In this document: positions 20,691-32,426 of the stretch, piece by piece | How positions within the stretch are numbered: position 1 is the stretch's first letter | Layout: each line of letters opens with the position of its first letter | Origin: Blastobasis lacticolella | Taxonomy: Eukaryota > Arthropoda > Insecta > Lepidoptera > Blastobasidae | Assembly: GCA_905147135.1 (NCBI GenBank) | Contig: LR990048.1 | Span: 2,216,563 to 2,280,562, forward strand | Direction: 5' to 3' | DNA length: 64,000 nt | The notes under the pieces: model-generated | The model's input: the letters and a program-made list of their open reading frames with translations, nothing else | Told to the model about the DNA's origin: nothing | Databases searched by the model: none | Position numbers and translations under genes: made by a program

Positions 20691-21180
20691 ATCGAGGCCC
20701 TAAACTTTATAACATCAAAATTTCACCAAAAATAACTGAAGCCTAACAACTTTTGTGGGGTACTTTAAACAAAATGTAAAAAGGTACAAAAATATCAAAT
20801 AATTAATTTCATATAAATTCAAATAAATTAATAATTTTATGAGATCTAAACACATGCAACGCTTAATATTATAATGGGCCGTTCATCAAATAATGGACAA
20901 ACGGCTTCGATGTAACCTTAAAATGCCTACGGTATTCATAGACTAGGAGCTAGTAAAGCAAAAGTGAATTGTGTTACAAAGGCGCAAAATAATAATTAAC
21001 TTGACTGTGTCTACTCATAGTATTTAACTTGTCTAACAAGCTGTTGGTATTCCAGTAAATAAATAAATAAAATTTTAAGGCGAGGCGCGAGGGTACGTTT
21101 GATCTTTGAAAGGGCTCAGATAACTTCTTTATCGTATACAAATAACCTTGACGTCAACAAATGAATCAGGTCGTGCACTT
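20691..21180. other. No gene seen
   Basis: AT-rich with a short TAAA run near 21060. Confidence 0.45.
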
Positions 21181-21301
21181 AGAGGGCCCGGGATCCGCCT
21201 TGATCCAGAATTTGGCACATCAAGTAATTACAGTGGAGCGACTGCCATTTGACCTCCGTGACCCTGTTAACGTGGGAACCTGACATCCAGTCGCCTAAAT
21301 G
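21181..21301 (-). mobile_element. SINE-A 3' half
   Basis: GGGCCCGGGATCCGCCTTG, ATTACAGTGGAGCGACTGC and GACCTCCGTGACCCTG are minus-strand SINE-A; the tRNA head is absent. Confidence 0.8.
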
Positions 21302-21474
21302 AGTAGCTTACATTTCGACGTTGCTCCATTTGTTGTAATGATGGGCAGTAAATTACATTTATTTACACTCATAGCTTAATATTCCAATTACATAGTCGAA
21401 AACAGTCGTTTATGGATGATCATTTTTCACGCCAATCTACAAAAATGTTTTATAACACAGCATATACCATACCG

Positions 21475-21745
21475 TGGCATGGCCGTGTGGTGTCCGGCAG
21501 AGTAGAATAGCACCAACCCCTTACACTTGTGGGTGTCGTACAAGGCGACCAATGTTTCAGAGGCAAAAGATCTAGAGTATCCGTAGGCTGGAAAATGGGC
21601 AGCAGCGTTTTCCATTGTTATATTTACAACACTGCGAACCCCAACCCGCCTGCCAAGCGTGGAGATTATGGCAATAACCTTCCCTTTCGTGGGAGAGGCC
21701 TTAAATCCTGCAGTGGACGGTTACGGGCTGTAAAGATGATGATAT
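21475..21745 (+). mobile_element. Element C, complete
   Basis: GCCGTGTGGTGTCCGGCAG to GGACGGTTACGGGCTG, then AAGATGATGATA. One small gap relative to the copy at 62163. Confidence 0.85.
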
Positions 21746-22684
21746 TCCATATTATTTTCATTACAGCAGTATCATAAAATAACTTTTTAATTATTCTGCA
21801 ACACTTTTATTTTTTTTTATTTCTGGTCGGGCTGGTATGGCTAAATACCGAACTTTGCCATTATTTGTAGATGGAGGGTGAGTGAATTGTGCTGGAATTA
21901 TTTTCCTGCTAAACAGTGTCGGTCTGGCCTTTTTGTACCAAATTATTTTGTTATTATAGGATCGAAGCCGTAGCTAGCTCCTCAGCTATAACCAATGGCA
22001 CCTGTCGGCAATATTTCAGGCTTTCATAAAAAAATATGGCTGACACAAGAAAGATAGAGTGGCCAGTTTGGGATGAAAACGATACTGTACTAGTTATTGA
22101 ATTTTTATTTATAAGGTTATTTATGTTGTAAATATTAGGTTTAATGTAAAGAATTTTTGTCTTTAAATAAATACATTTATGTACATTTATAAAACAGAAT
22201 TAGAATATTTCTCGCACCGGATACGTTATCTGTTAAGCGTACCATAAAAAAACGCATAATCACATGTTTTAGTTTTATACTTTTTATTACATTTTATTAT
22301 AATTGTATGGAATCGTTCCAGAAGTAAATTAAAGGTCTCTTAAGAGGTGGGCAACTTAATTATAGCCCTGCATGGCTAGCACATGTGTCCTCGCGCGCGG
22401 TTTGCAAGAAGAGGCGCGACATAGAAACAGCTATCTCTTTCATCTTTTACATCACAACCCATGGGTCCAAATGCGAATTTACAATTCAAATGCCGACCTA
22501 GGAGACGTATTATTATTTCTCTCAACTTGTCAGTAAGTAGTCGTGTCGAAGTTGAGGCAGTTCAAACAATGGCAGTTTACCAGTAGTTAAGCCAAACACG
22601 TGCCGTACTACGCGTCGATTTTGATTCCATTAGAATTAGAATATCGGGTGTAATTGGTAGGGATATGGCGCAAGAAATTTGGCG
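21746..22684. other. No gene seen
   Basis: 22080-22190 ends in TTTAAATAAATAC and could be a 3' UTR remnant, but has no copy elsewhere in the window. No other feature. Confidence 0.4.
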
Positions 22685-23090
22685 TAGAGAGCGTTAGTAG
22701 CCTTATTGTTGAGAAGTCCGACTTATACCCCGAGGTATCGGATTGCAGCCCCAGTGCTGCTAAGTACCAATAACTCTTTTTTTGAGTTGTGTACATTAGT
22801 TGAACACTGACAAATGCTCTTTGGCGTTGTCCTGATTGGCAATGGTCGCACGACGGGCGGCTTTGTCTGTCGTACAACCAAGGTCGCACGTGAGGAAAAA
22901 AATTGTGATAAACCCTGCACATTCAGGCGACTGAATGTGTAACCATAATCCAATCTGGTCATGTTCCCCTACCAACTACGTCACGGAGATCAGATGGCAG
23001 TCGCTCCACTGTAATAACCTGATCTGCCAAATCCTGGATCTGGTCGGGGAAAATCACAACCGGGACATTAACGACAAGGTGAATACCGTA
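22685..23090 (+). mobile_element. SINE-A with about 70-bp internal extra segment
   Basis: The head near AAGTCCGACTTATACCCCG is degraded. The body follows SINE-A, but positions 22822-22892 (including GCACGACGGGCGGC) replace TACGGTGAGG-type sequence, so this copy has an insertion or belongs to a longer subfamily. Confidence 0.75.
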
Positions 23091-23639
23091 GTAACGTATT
23101 AATTACATACATAACATTATTTTCCCGTAAGGGTAAGCAGAGTCGAACAATCAACTTTCCCATTGGAACCTAGTATCAGTGATAATGTAGCATTCAATGA
23201 TTGAAGGAATTTTTAAAATCAATCCAGTACTCTCTGTGTTTGTCTATACTAATATTATAACGAGGAAAGATTTGATTGTTTGTCGGTTGGTTTGTTTATA
23301 ATAGATAATTCATAACAAACCAAAATACAATACCTACATCCTGATACATAGTAAATACATCTATTGAGTTATCGACTTCATTTTATACTATGTAAAGATA
23401 CCGCAATAAACGATTACATAAAGTTATATATAAAGTTTATTATACCAGCGGTATCACTCGCCTGAAACTTTTCACACCCTTCTTGTATAACTTTTGGCCT
23501 CTTGGGAAAAATGGTAGTATATTCTACAAGATGAGTGTAGGAAAAAAATCCATTAAAAAGCGCACTATAAACTACGATTTTGATTCATTTACTACGACTC
23601 ATGTGATTGACATGAATAAAATGTATTAAAATCTTTTGA
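23091..23639. other. No gene; Helitron-like 5' motif
   Basis: ACTAATATTATAACGAGGAA at 23250-23269, then GATTTGATTGTTTGT, is a start sequence seen in many lepidopteran Helitron-like repeats. No matching 3' end follows, so it is an orphan fragment. Confidence 0.35.
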
Positions 23640-23905
23640 TTATCACGTGACGTAAGTAGAGCGACCGCCATCTGACATTCATGACTCTGTTAACAAGGGA
23701 ACCTAAAAAGGCTGTATTACTGTTACACATTCAGTCACCAGAATTTCCGGTTTTCTCAAAATATTTATCCTTACCGTAAGAGCATAGGTTTCAACTAATG
23801 GACATACCCAACTTAGAAAAAGCCATAGGTACATGGCGGCACAGGGGATTGAACTTGGTACCTCTCGCTTACAAAGCCACCCACAAACCAACGCCACCAA
23901 CGCGA
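23640..23905 (-). mobile_element. SINE-A, near complete
   Basis: Tail-to-head on the minus strand: AGAGCGACCGCCATCTGAC, ACACATTCAGTCACC, GGTACATGGCGGCACAGG and GGTACCTCTCGCTTAC. Confidence 0.75.
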
Positions 23906-24262
23906 CGCCGACGTTACGTAATGATCGTTCATTATATTTCCTTTATTGGAAACTCATAAATTTGATACCGCTACTCGTTCCCGCTCCGATATTAATTAAT
24001 TCCATTAATGTAAATATGACAAAAATGAAATATTAAAACTCTTTAACATTTATTTATTAAATAAACAGACGATAATACTTGTAGATTGTGAGGGTGGGAC
24101 GTTATTGATGCAAATGTATTTTGAACGATTCATAGATTTCACTTGCCAGAAAATATAGAATCTGTCAGCACCAGAGTTGCACAGCTAAATATTAATGTTT
24201 AATATGCATAAAATGCGTCGTGCGACCGCCGAAACTCACCAAAACAATATTTGAAAGTAAAT
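23906..24262. other. AT-rich, no gene seen
   Basis: This is the target region of the RTE insertion. No ORF or repeat recognised. Confidence 0.45.
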
Positions 24263-24276
24263 AGTTAAATATATAT
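24263..24276. repeat. Target-site duplication of RTE-1, left copy
   Basis: AGTTAAATATATAT, identical to 25461-25474. Confidence 0.9.
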
Positions 24277-25460
24277 CATCATCATATCATCATCAGCCAG
24301 AAGACGCCCACTGCTGGGCATAGGCCTCCCCCAGAGATCTCCACAAAGACCGGTCCTGTGCTTTCCGCATCCAGCTGGTACCTGCGATCCTTACCAGGTC
24401 GTCGGTCCACCTTGTAGGAGGCCTACCCACGCTGCGTCTACCGGTACGTGGTCGCCACTCGAGAACTTTACTGCCCCATCGGCCATCTGTTCTTCGAGCT
24501 ATGTGCCCTGCCCACTGCCACTTCAGTCTGGCAATCCTTAGAGCTATGTCGGTGACCTTGGTTCGCTTGCGGATCTCCTCATTTCTGACTCGATCGCGCA
24601 AAGAAACTCCGAGCATAGCTCTTTCCATTGCCCTTTGGGTAACAGTGAGCTTTCTTATAAGGCCCATAGTGAGTGGCCACGTTTCAGCTCCGTAAGTCAT
24701 CACAGGCAACACACATTGGTCAAAGACCTTCGTCTTGAGACACTGCGGTAATTGGGACGAAAATATAAGGCGTAGCTTCCCGAACGCTGCCCAACCGAGT
24801 TGGATTCGTCGATTGACCTCTTTCTCGAAATTGGACCTACCTAGCCGGACTATTTGTCCTAGGTATGTATAGTCGTCAACAACTTCAAGTGGAGTGCCTC
24901 CAACTGTCACTGGAGTAGGCACAACATGGACATTCGACATAATTTTCGTCTTGTCCATGTTCATTTTAAGACCTACTTGTTGAGAGGCACTACAGAGGTC
25001 ATCGAGCATTTTGCCCAAGTCTTCCAGGGTTTCAGCCATGACTACGATATCGTCAGCAAATCTGAGGTGCGTGAGGTACTCGCCGTTAATATTGATGCCA
25101 AGTCCGTCCCAGTCCAGAAGCCTAAAGATATCCTCCAGTGCAGCGGTAAACAACTTCGGAGATATGACATCACCTTGTCTAACACCTCGCTGCAGCTGAA
25201 TAGGTTCTGTGGTCTTGTCCTGGAGACGAACTGACATAGTGGCGTTTTTGTACAAACACTTCAATGCTTCGATATATCGATAGTCAATTTGGCACCGCTG
25301 TAGAGACTGGAGCACCGCCCAAGTTTCGATCGAATCGAAGGCTTTCTCATAGTCCACAAACGCCAAGCATAATGGCCGGTTATACTCTTCGGTCTTCTGT
25401 ACAACCTGCCGCAGCGTATGTATGTGGTCTATGGTACTAAAACCTTTTCGGAATCGGGAA
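24277..25460 (-). mobile_element. RTE-1, 5'-truncated RTE-clade LINE
   Basis: The 1184-bp insertion is bounded by perfect 14-bp repeats. On the minus strand it enters mid reverse transcriptase and stays open to a TGA, then ends in a short (ATGATG)n tail abutting the left TSD. Truncation at the 5' end, a microsatellite tail and a variable TSD fit target-primed reverse transcription. Confidence 0.95.
24293..25459 (-). pseudogene. RTE reverse transcriptase, C-terminal 388 codons
   Basis: The frame is open beyond the first start-like codon: upstream codons at 25456-25367 read FRKGFSTIDHIHTLRQVVQK then TEEYNRPLCL. RT motif A is AFVDYEKAFDS, motif B QRGVRQGDVISPKLF, and the catalytic box FADDIVV. 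Next comes the thumb region (DDYTYLGQIV) and the RTE-typical C-terminus RWTDDLVRIAGTSWMRKAQD, ending QQWASSG. The apurinic endonuclease domain and the start are missing through 5' truncation, so it cannot retrotranspose by itself. The lack of stops implies recent insertion. Confidence 0.95.
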
Positions 25461-25474
25461 AGTTAAATATATAT
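25461..25474. repeat. Target-site duplication of RTE-1, right copy
   Basis: AGTTAAATATATAT, identical to 24263-24276. Confidence 0.9.
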
Positions 25475-25721
25475 TAACAGAGAATTATGGAAACGACTTT
25501 GAGTACCATACGTGCGTGTAGAGATAAAATATTTAGATAAAAATTAAAAACTCAATACAAATAATATACCTTTAATAGGTATTAAATACTTCTTGTTTCA
25601 ATAAATAAATACCTAATAGTATTTAAAAAGAAATATCTATTATTTTAATGACTCTTGTTCAACACTACCCAACGGTCAAGAAAGCATCGTGATAAAACCT
25701 GCATATTCAGACGACTGAATA

Positions 25722-25832
25722 TAGGAACCCTATAATTGTCTCCGAGTTTTATGTACCATTTTTTTGTGTTAAATGTAAATTATCATGTCGTGGCGTCCTT
25801 TGTAATAAATATTTTCTTTCTCTCTTTCTTAG
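25722..25832 (+). mobile_element. Retroposed 3' end inside SINE-A
   Basis: Contains TGTAATAAATATTTTC and a (TTTCTC)-like tail directly before the SINE resumes. This is consistent with a LINE 3' end whose tail is a pyrimidine hexamer. No TSD was confirmed. Confidence 0.45.
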
Positions 25833-25922
25833 CCATGATCCGGTTAACAGCGTCACGAAGATCATGTGGTAGTCGCTCCATTGTAATTAACTGATCTGGC
25901 AATCCTGGACCATGGTCAAGGC

Positions 25923-25961
25923 GGACCCTCAGCCCAGCTGCCTCAGCCCAGCTGAGGGTCC
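25923..25961. repeat. Local palindrome in SINE-A tail
   Basis: GGACCCTCAGC and its complement GCTGAGGGTCC surround a duplicated CAGCCCAGCTG-type core. It is absent from other SINE-A copies. Confidence 0.7.
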
Positions 25962-26010
25962 AGCCCTCGTGCGCGATAGCACAACCTGGACATTAATGAC
26001 AAGATGATTA

Positions 26011-26302
26011 GGACAGGTGTAATAAAGTCTTTGAATGCTCTTTGGTTCAAAAGGTTCATGTCACCTAGTATCAATAGCTAAGTAGGTCATTTTAGTCACT
26101 AATATTTAAATAGCGTGTAGCGGGATATCCCGTTCAAATAAACTATTGTTTGTTTATTTTTAAGAAATTACATGGATAATTTTATCCGATATTAGTAATC
26201 GCTATCGGGCAAGTCTACTTCCTTGCTGATAGCACATGACATGTCAAATGTGAACGATATGTACTATTTAAGCCAACGATATGCCACAAACTTATATGAC
26301 CT
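26011..26302. other. No gene seen
   Basis: GCCACAAACTTATATGACCTG at 26283-26303 resembles GCCACAAACTTCTATGATCC inside MITE P, so P may be part of a longer element. Confidence 0.35.
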
Positions 26303-26511
26303 GGGGGTCTAAAAAGGCCACATTAGCGTTTCATATTATGATTCATATTAGAGTGCCACAAACTTCTATGATCCGGTGGCCAAAACTGGAACTAAGTGAC
26401 GCCATTTTGAAATGCCATGTCAATGTCAACAACAGCGACGCTGCAGATAAGTTTGTGAGAAATTAATATGAATCATTTTATGAAACGCCAATGTGGCCTT
26501 TTTAGACCCCC
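26303..26511. mobile_element. MITE P, intact
   Basis: A perfect 22-bp inverted end starts GGGGGTCTAAAAAGGCCACA and similarity continues for about 50 bp per arm. The 209-bp element has no coding capacity. The TSD is unclear. Confidence 0.85.
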
Positions 26512-26955
26512 TGATGGTGGTGTCGTTTTTTTGACAACCAAATGACATTTCAAATAGGCGGAACTTAGTTCTAGAATTGACCTAATTGAATTAAAAAGTT
26601 TTTCTGTCGTTAAGGATACTTAAGTAAAATATGAAAATTGGTTAACTCATTGCTGGTCTGTCATTTAAAGTAATTTATCTATAACTATAAACTCCAAAAA
26701 TTAACACACATCAGGAGTCACCCGACTGTTGCCCCAAAAAAGCTGTGACTAACATATCAAAAGTAACACAAACCAATGAATGACCGAGTTCAGCGAGCTC
26801 GAAATTTTTGGTGTTATTATTTTCATAATCCGAATTGACAACGCGGCGGGCAGCGAGGTTGAAATTTTTCGAATGAGCTGGAGTAAACAAGTAACAACTC
26901 CGTATAATCAGATTTTAAATTTAGCCTAAAATTTGTTAAAGCACATTCTACATCA
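26512..26955. other. No gene seen
   Basis: AT-rich, nothing supported. Confidence 0.45.
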
Positions 26956-27222
26956 TCATCACAGCCCGTAACAGTCCACTGCAGGATTTAGGGCCTCTCC
27001 CACGAAAGGGGAGGTTATTGCCATAATCTCCACGCTTGGCAGGCGGGTTGGAGATCGCAGTATTTAAATATAACAATGGAAAATGCTGCTGCCCATTTCC
27101 AGTCTACGGAGACTCTTGATCTTTTGCCTCGAAAACATTAGTCGCCATGTACGACACCCATGAGTGTAAGGGGTTGGGGCTATTCTACTCTTCCGGACTC
27201 CACACGGCCACGGCCACACGGA
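26956..27222 (-). mobile_element. Element C, complete
   Basis: CATCATCATCACAGCCCGTAA, CAGTCCACTGCAGGATTTAG, CACGCTTGGCAGGCGGG and CGACACCCATGAGTG run in reverse order to the plus copies. Confidence 0.9.
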
Positions 27223-27269
27223 CATTCTACATAGCACATTATAAAATACAAGGCCGCGCCATTGGTCTT

Positions 27270-27345
27270 AATTTTCCTTTTATCTGCGGACCCCTTAAAT
27301 AGATCTGCGAACCCCTGGAGGTCCCAGATTGGGAAACTCTGGTCT
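27270..27345 (-). mobile_element. Possible hAT (Tip100-like) terminus
   Basis: GCGGACCCCTTAAATAGATC and GCGAACCCCTGGAGG, then TTGGGAAACTCTGG, resemble the repeated GCGGACCCC and GGGAACCACTG-like end known from Zaphod-type hAT elements. Only one end is visible. Confidence 0.4.
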
Positions 27346-27939
27346 ACCGAATGACATAAAAATACGCGGGCTGATCCCGATACATGGAGTATAGTGATGA
27401 TCCTTCTATTTCAAATGCAGCTACATAAATATATTGTTTCCTCTTTGTCATAATGGTCATCAAGCAAACTTTTCAATTTTATGATCCCTTGTAACACTAA
27501 TACTGTTTGTTCCTCGGAGCTCCGTCATTTCAATTACCTCCAAGAATAAAGTCCGACCACTAAAGCCACTCTTGCACAGTGCATATCACTAAAATGAGGT
27601 CAAGAGATTTAAAAAAATCGTAGCCTAGAAAATGTTCCTTGAGTTTTGGGAAAAGCCTGTGATCAGAGTGGATGCCCGGGTGCCCGGGTGCCTGGTAGCT
27701 CGTTGATTACAGGCTGATTCCTAAATTGAAAAAACATTCACGTGGGAAACGTTTTTCTGACAATCAAGAGGTGAGCCACTGTGCAAGCGTGTTTTTTCAG
27801 AGGGTCGACCAAATTTCATCCAGAAGGCTATTGGACTGGAGCTCCCATGGATTAAGTGTATACAAGAGCCGATGTTTAAAAATAAGAACAATGTTTTTGT
27901 AACTTTATTGGAAGTAGGTCGAAGACTCCAGAAGTTTGG
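27346..27939. other. No gene seen
   Basis: GCCCGGGTGCCCGGGTGCC at about 27673-27691 is a small tandem duplication. No ORF of interest. Confidence 0.4.
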
Positions 27940-28012
27940 CCTTAAAAACGTTTGTCGGCCTCAAAAAGTATAAGGAGTTGATGCTATTCCACTCTGCCGG
28001 ACACCATATGCA
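27940..28012 (-). mobile_element. Element C head fragment, decayed
   Basis: TGATGCTATTCCACTCTGCC, then GGACACCA, matches the minus-strand end of C; the adjoining part is diverged. Confidence 0.45.
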
Positions 28013-28916
28013 AAAGTCTCACTACTCAGCGTTAAACCTTTTTCAAACAGGTGCGATTATGCGTCCCACGATAATGCGTGTTGTTTTTTGCGATATCTAT
28101 TCAGAGTACCTACGTTTGTATTATGTCGAACGCGATCCTACACACTGCTGCTTACGATACGAAAATAACGCGGAACGCAAGAACGCATGCGAAAATATCG
28201 CGCGCAATATCGCACGTACTAGGTAACTTATTTGATTACCTATCTCCAAATTGAGTAAAGAGACAACTTTCCCTAAGTTTCTTGTACCAAAGAAATTAAT
28301 TAACAGGGAAATAATACAAATAAAATAAAACAAAATCTCAAGTAACTTCTTTTTTGTTAAAATTTTTTCCTTATTGCCCATTTATGACTTCGCAACTTCT
28401 TTAACTTCGCAATCAACATTTCAGAGAGTACAATCAACATCGAAATGAAGGAATCAATTAGTGGAAAAAAACTTTCCGGGAAACAAATTTGATTTTCAGG
28501 TTCTGAAGACGTATAATGTCATATTGACATAACGCTTTGTACGATTTGACACATAAAGTTAGTCTAATAGCTAGCAGAATTTAATACGAACATTAGAATC
28601 ATAAAACTAGGCAAGTGCGGATAGAACTTGCAACAAGCTTACGAAATAATAACTACAATCCATTTTATTTAAATCTATGTGCGTAAAACTAAATATATGT
28701 GACATGATACTATGAAATAAAATGTAGGTTTGTGTTTTAAAAGAAAACGTTTTTAGTCCAATTATCGAATGGCTCATTGTGGCGTGTTAAGTGCGCAAGC
28801 GGGTAACTAAGTGATACCTTCAGAAACTTGTTTTATATACTGGGAGTGCACATACTAAAAGGCCTCTCCTCTAGGTAGTGAGCCAGAGTGTGAGAAGGTT
28901 TAAATTTCCCAATAGT
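28013..28916. other. No gene seen
   Basis: The forward 96-codon ORF at 27936-28226 has no recognisable domain. Otherwise AT-rich. Confidence 0.45.
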
Positions 28917-29272
28917 GAGGTTTTTGCTAATATGTAAGAAACGGTGCATAATAGAGAAAAGTGCTCTTCTACCGAATTAAAGATTATAAAATTCTTTACA
29001 TCTTTTGCTTCACACACTTTTGCAAACTCCCAACCGTTTGCGAGTAACACACTCTAGATTGTGACAGCAGGAACACCCGTTTCTTAGAATTTTGTATGAT
29101 TGTATTTACATTTCAAAATGTAAATGTATATGTGTAGTGTGTTGCTCGTAAACGGTTGGGAATTTGTAAAAGCGTGAAAGACAAAAGTTGTAGAGAATTT
29201 TATAAGCTTTCATTTGGTAGTAGAACATTCTTCTCTACGACTTACCCTTTTGGAAATATTAGCAAAAAACTC
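28917..29272. mobile_element. Inverted-repeat element Q
   Basis: Two arms of about 150 bp face each other. Paired words are TTTTTGCTAATAT with ATATTAGCAAAAA, and CCCAACCGTTTGCGAG with CTCGTAAACGGTTGGG. The centre holds ACATTTCAAAATGT. A related arm lies at 43336-43440. Noncoding; class unknown. Confidence 0.7.
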
Positions 29273-29794
29273 CAGCCATCACCAAAACTTTACTTACTCC
29301 TTAAGTATCTTAAACAAATTTCTTAACGAATCTATATCTTCTGCGCACTCTACAATATCTTTATTGACTGAACTATTCAAGTTTAGTACGTAGCCCCCCG
29401 GCGAGTCAAGATAATTATTCAACAAGAACGAAGCTATGCGCTAACACGTATTAAAGGAATTAGAAGGAAGACCCTATCTACCCACGAGGTACCCGTAAGA
29501 AATTCCACCCAGCATTACCCATATCCATTGTCTCGCAACACAATATATGTACAAAGATGTCGCAAAGGGCAGTAACTTAATAAATAAAAGAATCTTAACG
29601 GCTTATCTAGACGACAGACGACTCGAATAAACTAGGGGATAATCTCCTCCCTGAGAGTTCCTACAGAAAATGCCACTGCTTGAGAGAAAGTATTCTTTTT
29701 ATGTTACAGCGTATAATGACAATGCGGAAAACAAGCTTTGTAACACACGAAGCAGGCAAAATATAACATTAAGGTTGTTTAGATTAATCTGTGT
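29273..29794. other. No gene seen
   Basis: Nothing supported beyond short ORFs. Confidence 0.45.
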
Positions 29795-30005
29795 ACAAAC
29801 AGGTATGCCCCTGATGGAAAGTGGTCACCGCTGCCTAAGGATATCATCAACAGCAATTATTACAGGGATATTACCAATATCCCACCTCTAAAAATCCAGG
29901 ACACGTTGCTCTGGCAGCAAAACGGCAAATCCTCGGTGCCTCTACTGCCTAATCGACAGTTCTCCATTGAGCACCGGAGAGTTACTCAGCTATGGTGCGA
30001 ACGTG
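29795..30005 (-). mobile_element. Element Z, diverged
   Basis: GATGGAAAGTGGTCACCGCTG, CAGGACACGTTGCTCTGGCA and TCTCCATTGAGCACCGG keep the Z order; the 5' head is poor. Confidence 0.65.
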
Positions 30006-30019
30006 TATTGTTTATTACC

Positions 30020-30170
30020 CACTAGCTGGCCCTTCGCAATAGTGGTGTCCTAACCCAACCTTACACCTACCCTATACCCCCCTACCCTGCCCTGTAGTAG
30101 ATATGTATCTCTACTCTAACGCTACCCTACACAACTCTACCCACCCTATTCTACCCTACCCCTGGTCCTT
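30020..30170 (-). mobile_element. Helitron-like H fragment with CTACCC tract
   Basis: ACTAGCTGGCCCTTCGC begins the fragment and repeated TACCCTAC words follow, like the AGGGTAGGG tract inside the H copy at 14656. Confidence 0.4.
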
Positions 30171-30327
30171 CTGTTCGGAATTTATGATGCAACAGTTAGA
30201 TGTACAGATACAAGTTTCAAACTTCGGTGGCTTCACAGTGAAGGTCTCTCGCGGTAACATGCATCGTGAAGCATCGTTGTAGCATTCATCGATTCAGTTT
30301 ACCCAGATTACGTAGCATTGCGTAAAA

Positions 30328-30352
30328 TCTATGTCTATGTCTATGTCCATTG
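30328..30352 (+). repeat. (TCTATG)n run, probable LINE tail
   Basis: Three to four copies of a TCTATG hexamer, as at 59863-59884 (tail of an inserted 3' end) and, inverted, 46343-46362. Confidence 0.5.
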
Positions 30353-31829
30353 CTTAACCTTCGTTATCGGTCTGCAGCCACGAGCGGCGCATTCTTACAC
30401 AAGTACTCATTGTTATTTCTTTATGGTGACTTTCAACAAGTATATCTTGAATGTACCTACATTGAATAAACATTTTGAATATGAATTCGGCCTGTCCACA
30501 AGTAAATAACAAACGATTCGTGTGGTAAACAGGAGTGGTATTTCACTCCACTTTTTGCATCGCTGTCTACGAAATCGCACATTTATCATAGTGTATCCCT
30601 TCTCGTTCCTGATTACAGATATAAGTAATTGAATTAAAGTTGTTTCCGTAACCGAGCACGAGCATTACAACACTGTCGTATTAAATCAAAACACACATTG
30701 TCCTTTCCAGGGGACGGAGGTTACGGAGGTCGTTTATTACGAACCGTAATTTGTTCCCTGACCCGGAAATTAACGATGCGCCATTATTAAATTTTTATTC
30801 TTTCCAACGAAGAAGTTTGACTTGTCGACCGTTTAATGTTCCAATTGGATGTAGGTGCTTGCCTAATTGTTTGCAATAAAATACTGATAAGTTGACGAGC
30901 AGTTTTGTAATTTCGTCGGAAGGACAGTTTTGCGACTAATTGGCTTACCACTCATAATAATTATCTTATGAAAACTAAGTGGTCAGCTTTTTAGTTATTA
31001 TCACGGTAGAAGAATATAGTTTTTTTAATTACCCCTTTTTGCGTTTCGATAATTATAAAATGCAGATTTTATCGGGGATTTTCTGACATTACTTTGTAAG
31101 GTTAGGTTATTTGTACTATGGGTGTGTACTCTGTAGTTGTTTGTTACAGTACGTATACTGACAATGAGGTATAATGGTAGATTGGAATTAACTAAACAGC
31201 CATATAACGGATATGGTGTTGCTTGTGCTTAGTTTTATGAAGTGATAAAATGTTGAGCAACAGAAAAAACACAAATTTTTCAAAAAAATTAGTCTGTTCT
31301 CTCCATGTCTAGATTATACTGTACAGGGGCCTTACAGAAACCATTCATTAGCCATGGTAGTTCCACAGCGTTTAGCAGAGTAGAATTTACTACCGGTCAT
31401 ACCTTGGGTCATCACGCAGCCTTATCTCTATTCTAAAAGCCAATGGTAGAGCAGGAAACACTTAATTTTAAAATTCAAAAGTCAATCGGACAATTAATTT
31501 GCCTGACTCTTTCAATAAGTTCAAATATAGAACGTTTATAACGGTTGATTGCGGGCCTCAAGGCAATCAATGTCATTATTTAATTATCTCGGAAATCTTG
31601 GAATGTCTTTAATTTAGTTTGATCTTCGACTTTGCTTTGCTTAAATATAAAATAATTTATGAGAAAATAACGAAGCCTTTGGCTTAGCTTAAATATAAAA
31701 TAATTTATGAGACAACTAAAGATATAATTAATTATAGGTACATGAATGAAATAATATCGTATTCATTTGGGGTGCGGGAAGATCAGTCATAGTATAGCAA
31801 AAACATACACAAATCTAACAAAGTGTCAT
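30353..31829. other. No gene seen; one short direct duplication
   Basis: CTTAAATATAAAATAATTTA occurs at about 31639 and again near 31688 with TGAGA after each. Otherwise AT-rich. Confidence 0.45.
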
Positions 31830-32010
31830 AATCATCATTAACACCAATGTTAGTCCACTGCTGGACGTGGGTCTCCCCTAATGAGCGCCAGTGCACCCTG
31901 TCCTCGGATTGCCGCTTCCAATATCCACCGCAGCCTTTCGCAAATCGTCAATCCACCTTGTCGGGGGGCGTCCCACACTACACCTGCCGAGACGCGGTCT
32001 CCCCTCAAGA
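31830..32010 (-). mobile_element. RTE LINE 3' end fragment
   Basis: The minus frame reads RVLEGRPRLGRCSVGRPPTR, then WIDDLRKAAVDI, matching the RTE C-terminus VGRPPTRWTDDLVRIAG. The 3' side ends in GATGATTATGAC-like tail sequence. Frameshifted near the stop. Confidence 0.8.
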
Positions 32011-32426
32011 ACTCGTGCGATAAACATAATAAAATATGACACAAGAATTATTATTTCAAAACTCATCCATACGATATGACAGATCCTAAATCAATTCATA
32101 CGATACCCACCCTAAACGCTGAATACAATGCGAACAAAATTGGTTCCTCATTTCCCGGAATACCCAGATTTTCCGGAAAGCTATAGAAAGTCCCTTCGTG
32201 ATATTATTATTTTCCGACCAAATAAGGGTGTGTAAGTTGAAACATGTTGAAACATTCCCGGTACACTGAGGAGTCCGCTACAAAATAACGAGCGCTGTCA
32301 ATTAATGTCAACTGGGAACTAACAAGGGATTGCACGTCAAAAAACCGGGCAAGAGCAAGTTGGACTCGCACTATTACTATACTTTAGACACGTTGGTTCC
32401 GTAATAGTAACAGAACTTTAAGTTAA
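32011..32426. other. No gene; short repeat motif
   Basis: AAAAACCGGGCAAGAGCAAG, then TTGGACTCGC (32340-32369), resembles a motif common in lepidopteran dispersed repeats. Boundaries are unknown. Confidence 0.35.

Larger units (their letters stand above)
25645..26010 (+). mobile_element. SINE-A carrying an inserted 3' end
   Basis: CATCGTGATAAAACCTGCAT and GACTGAAT precede the break at about 25722. SINE-A resumes near 25833 with CCATGATCCGGTTAAC and ends GACAAGATGATTAG. The tRNA head is lost. Confidence 0.75.
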
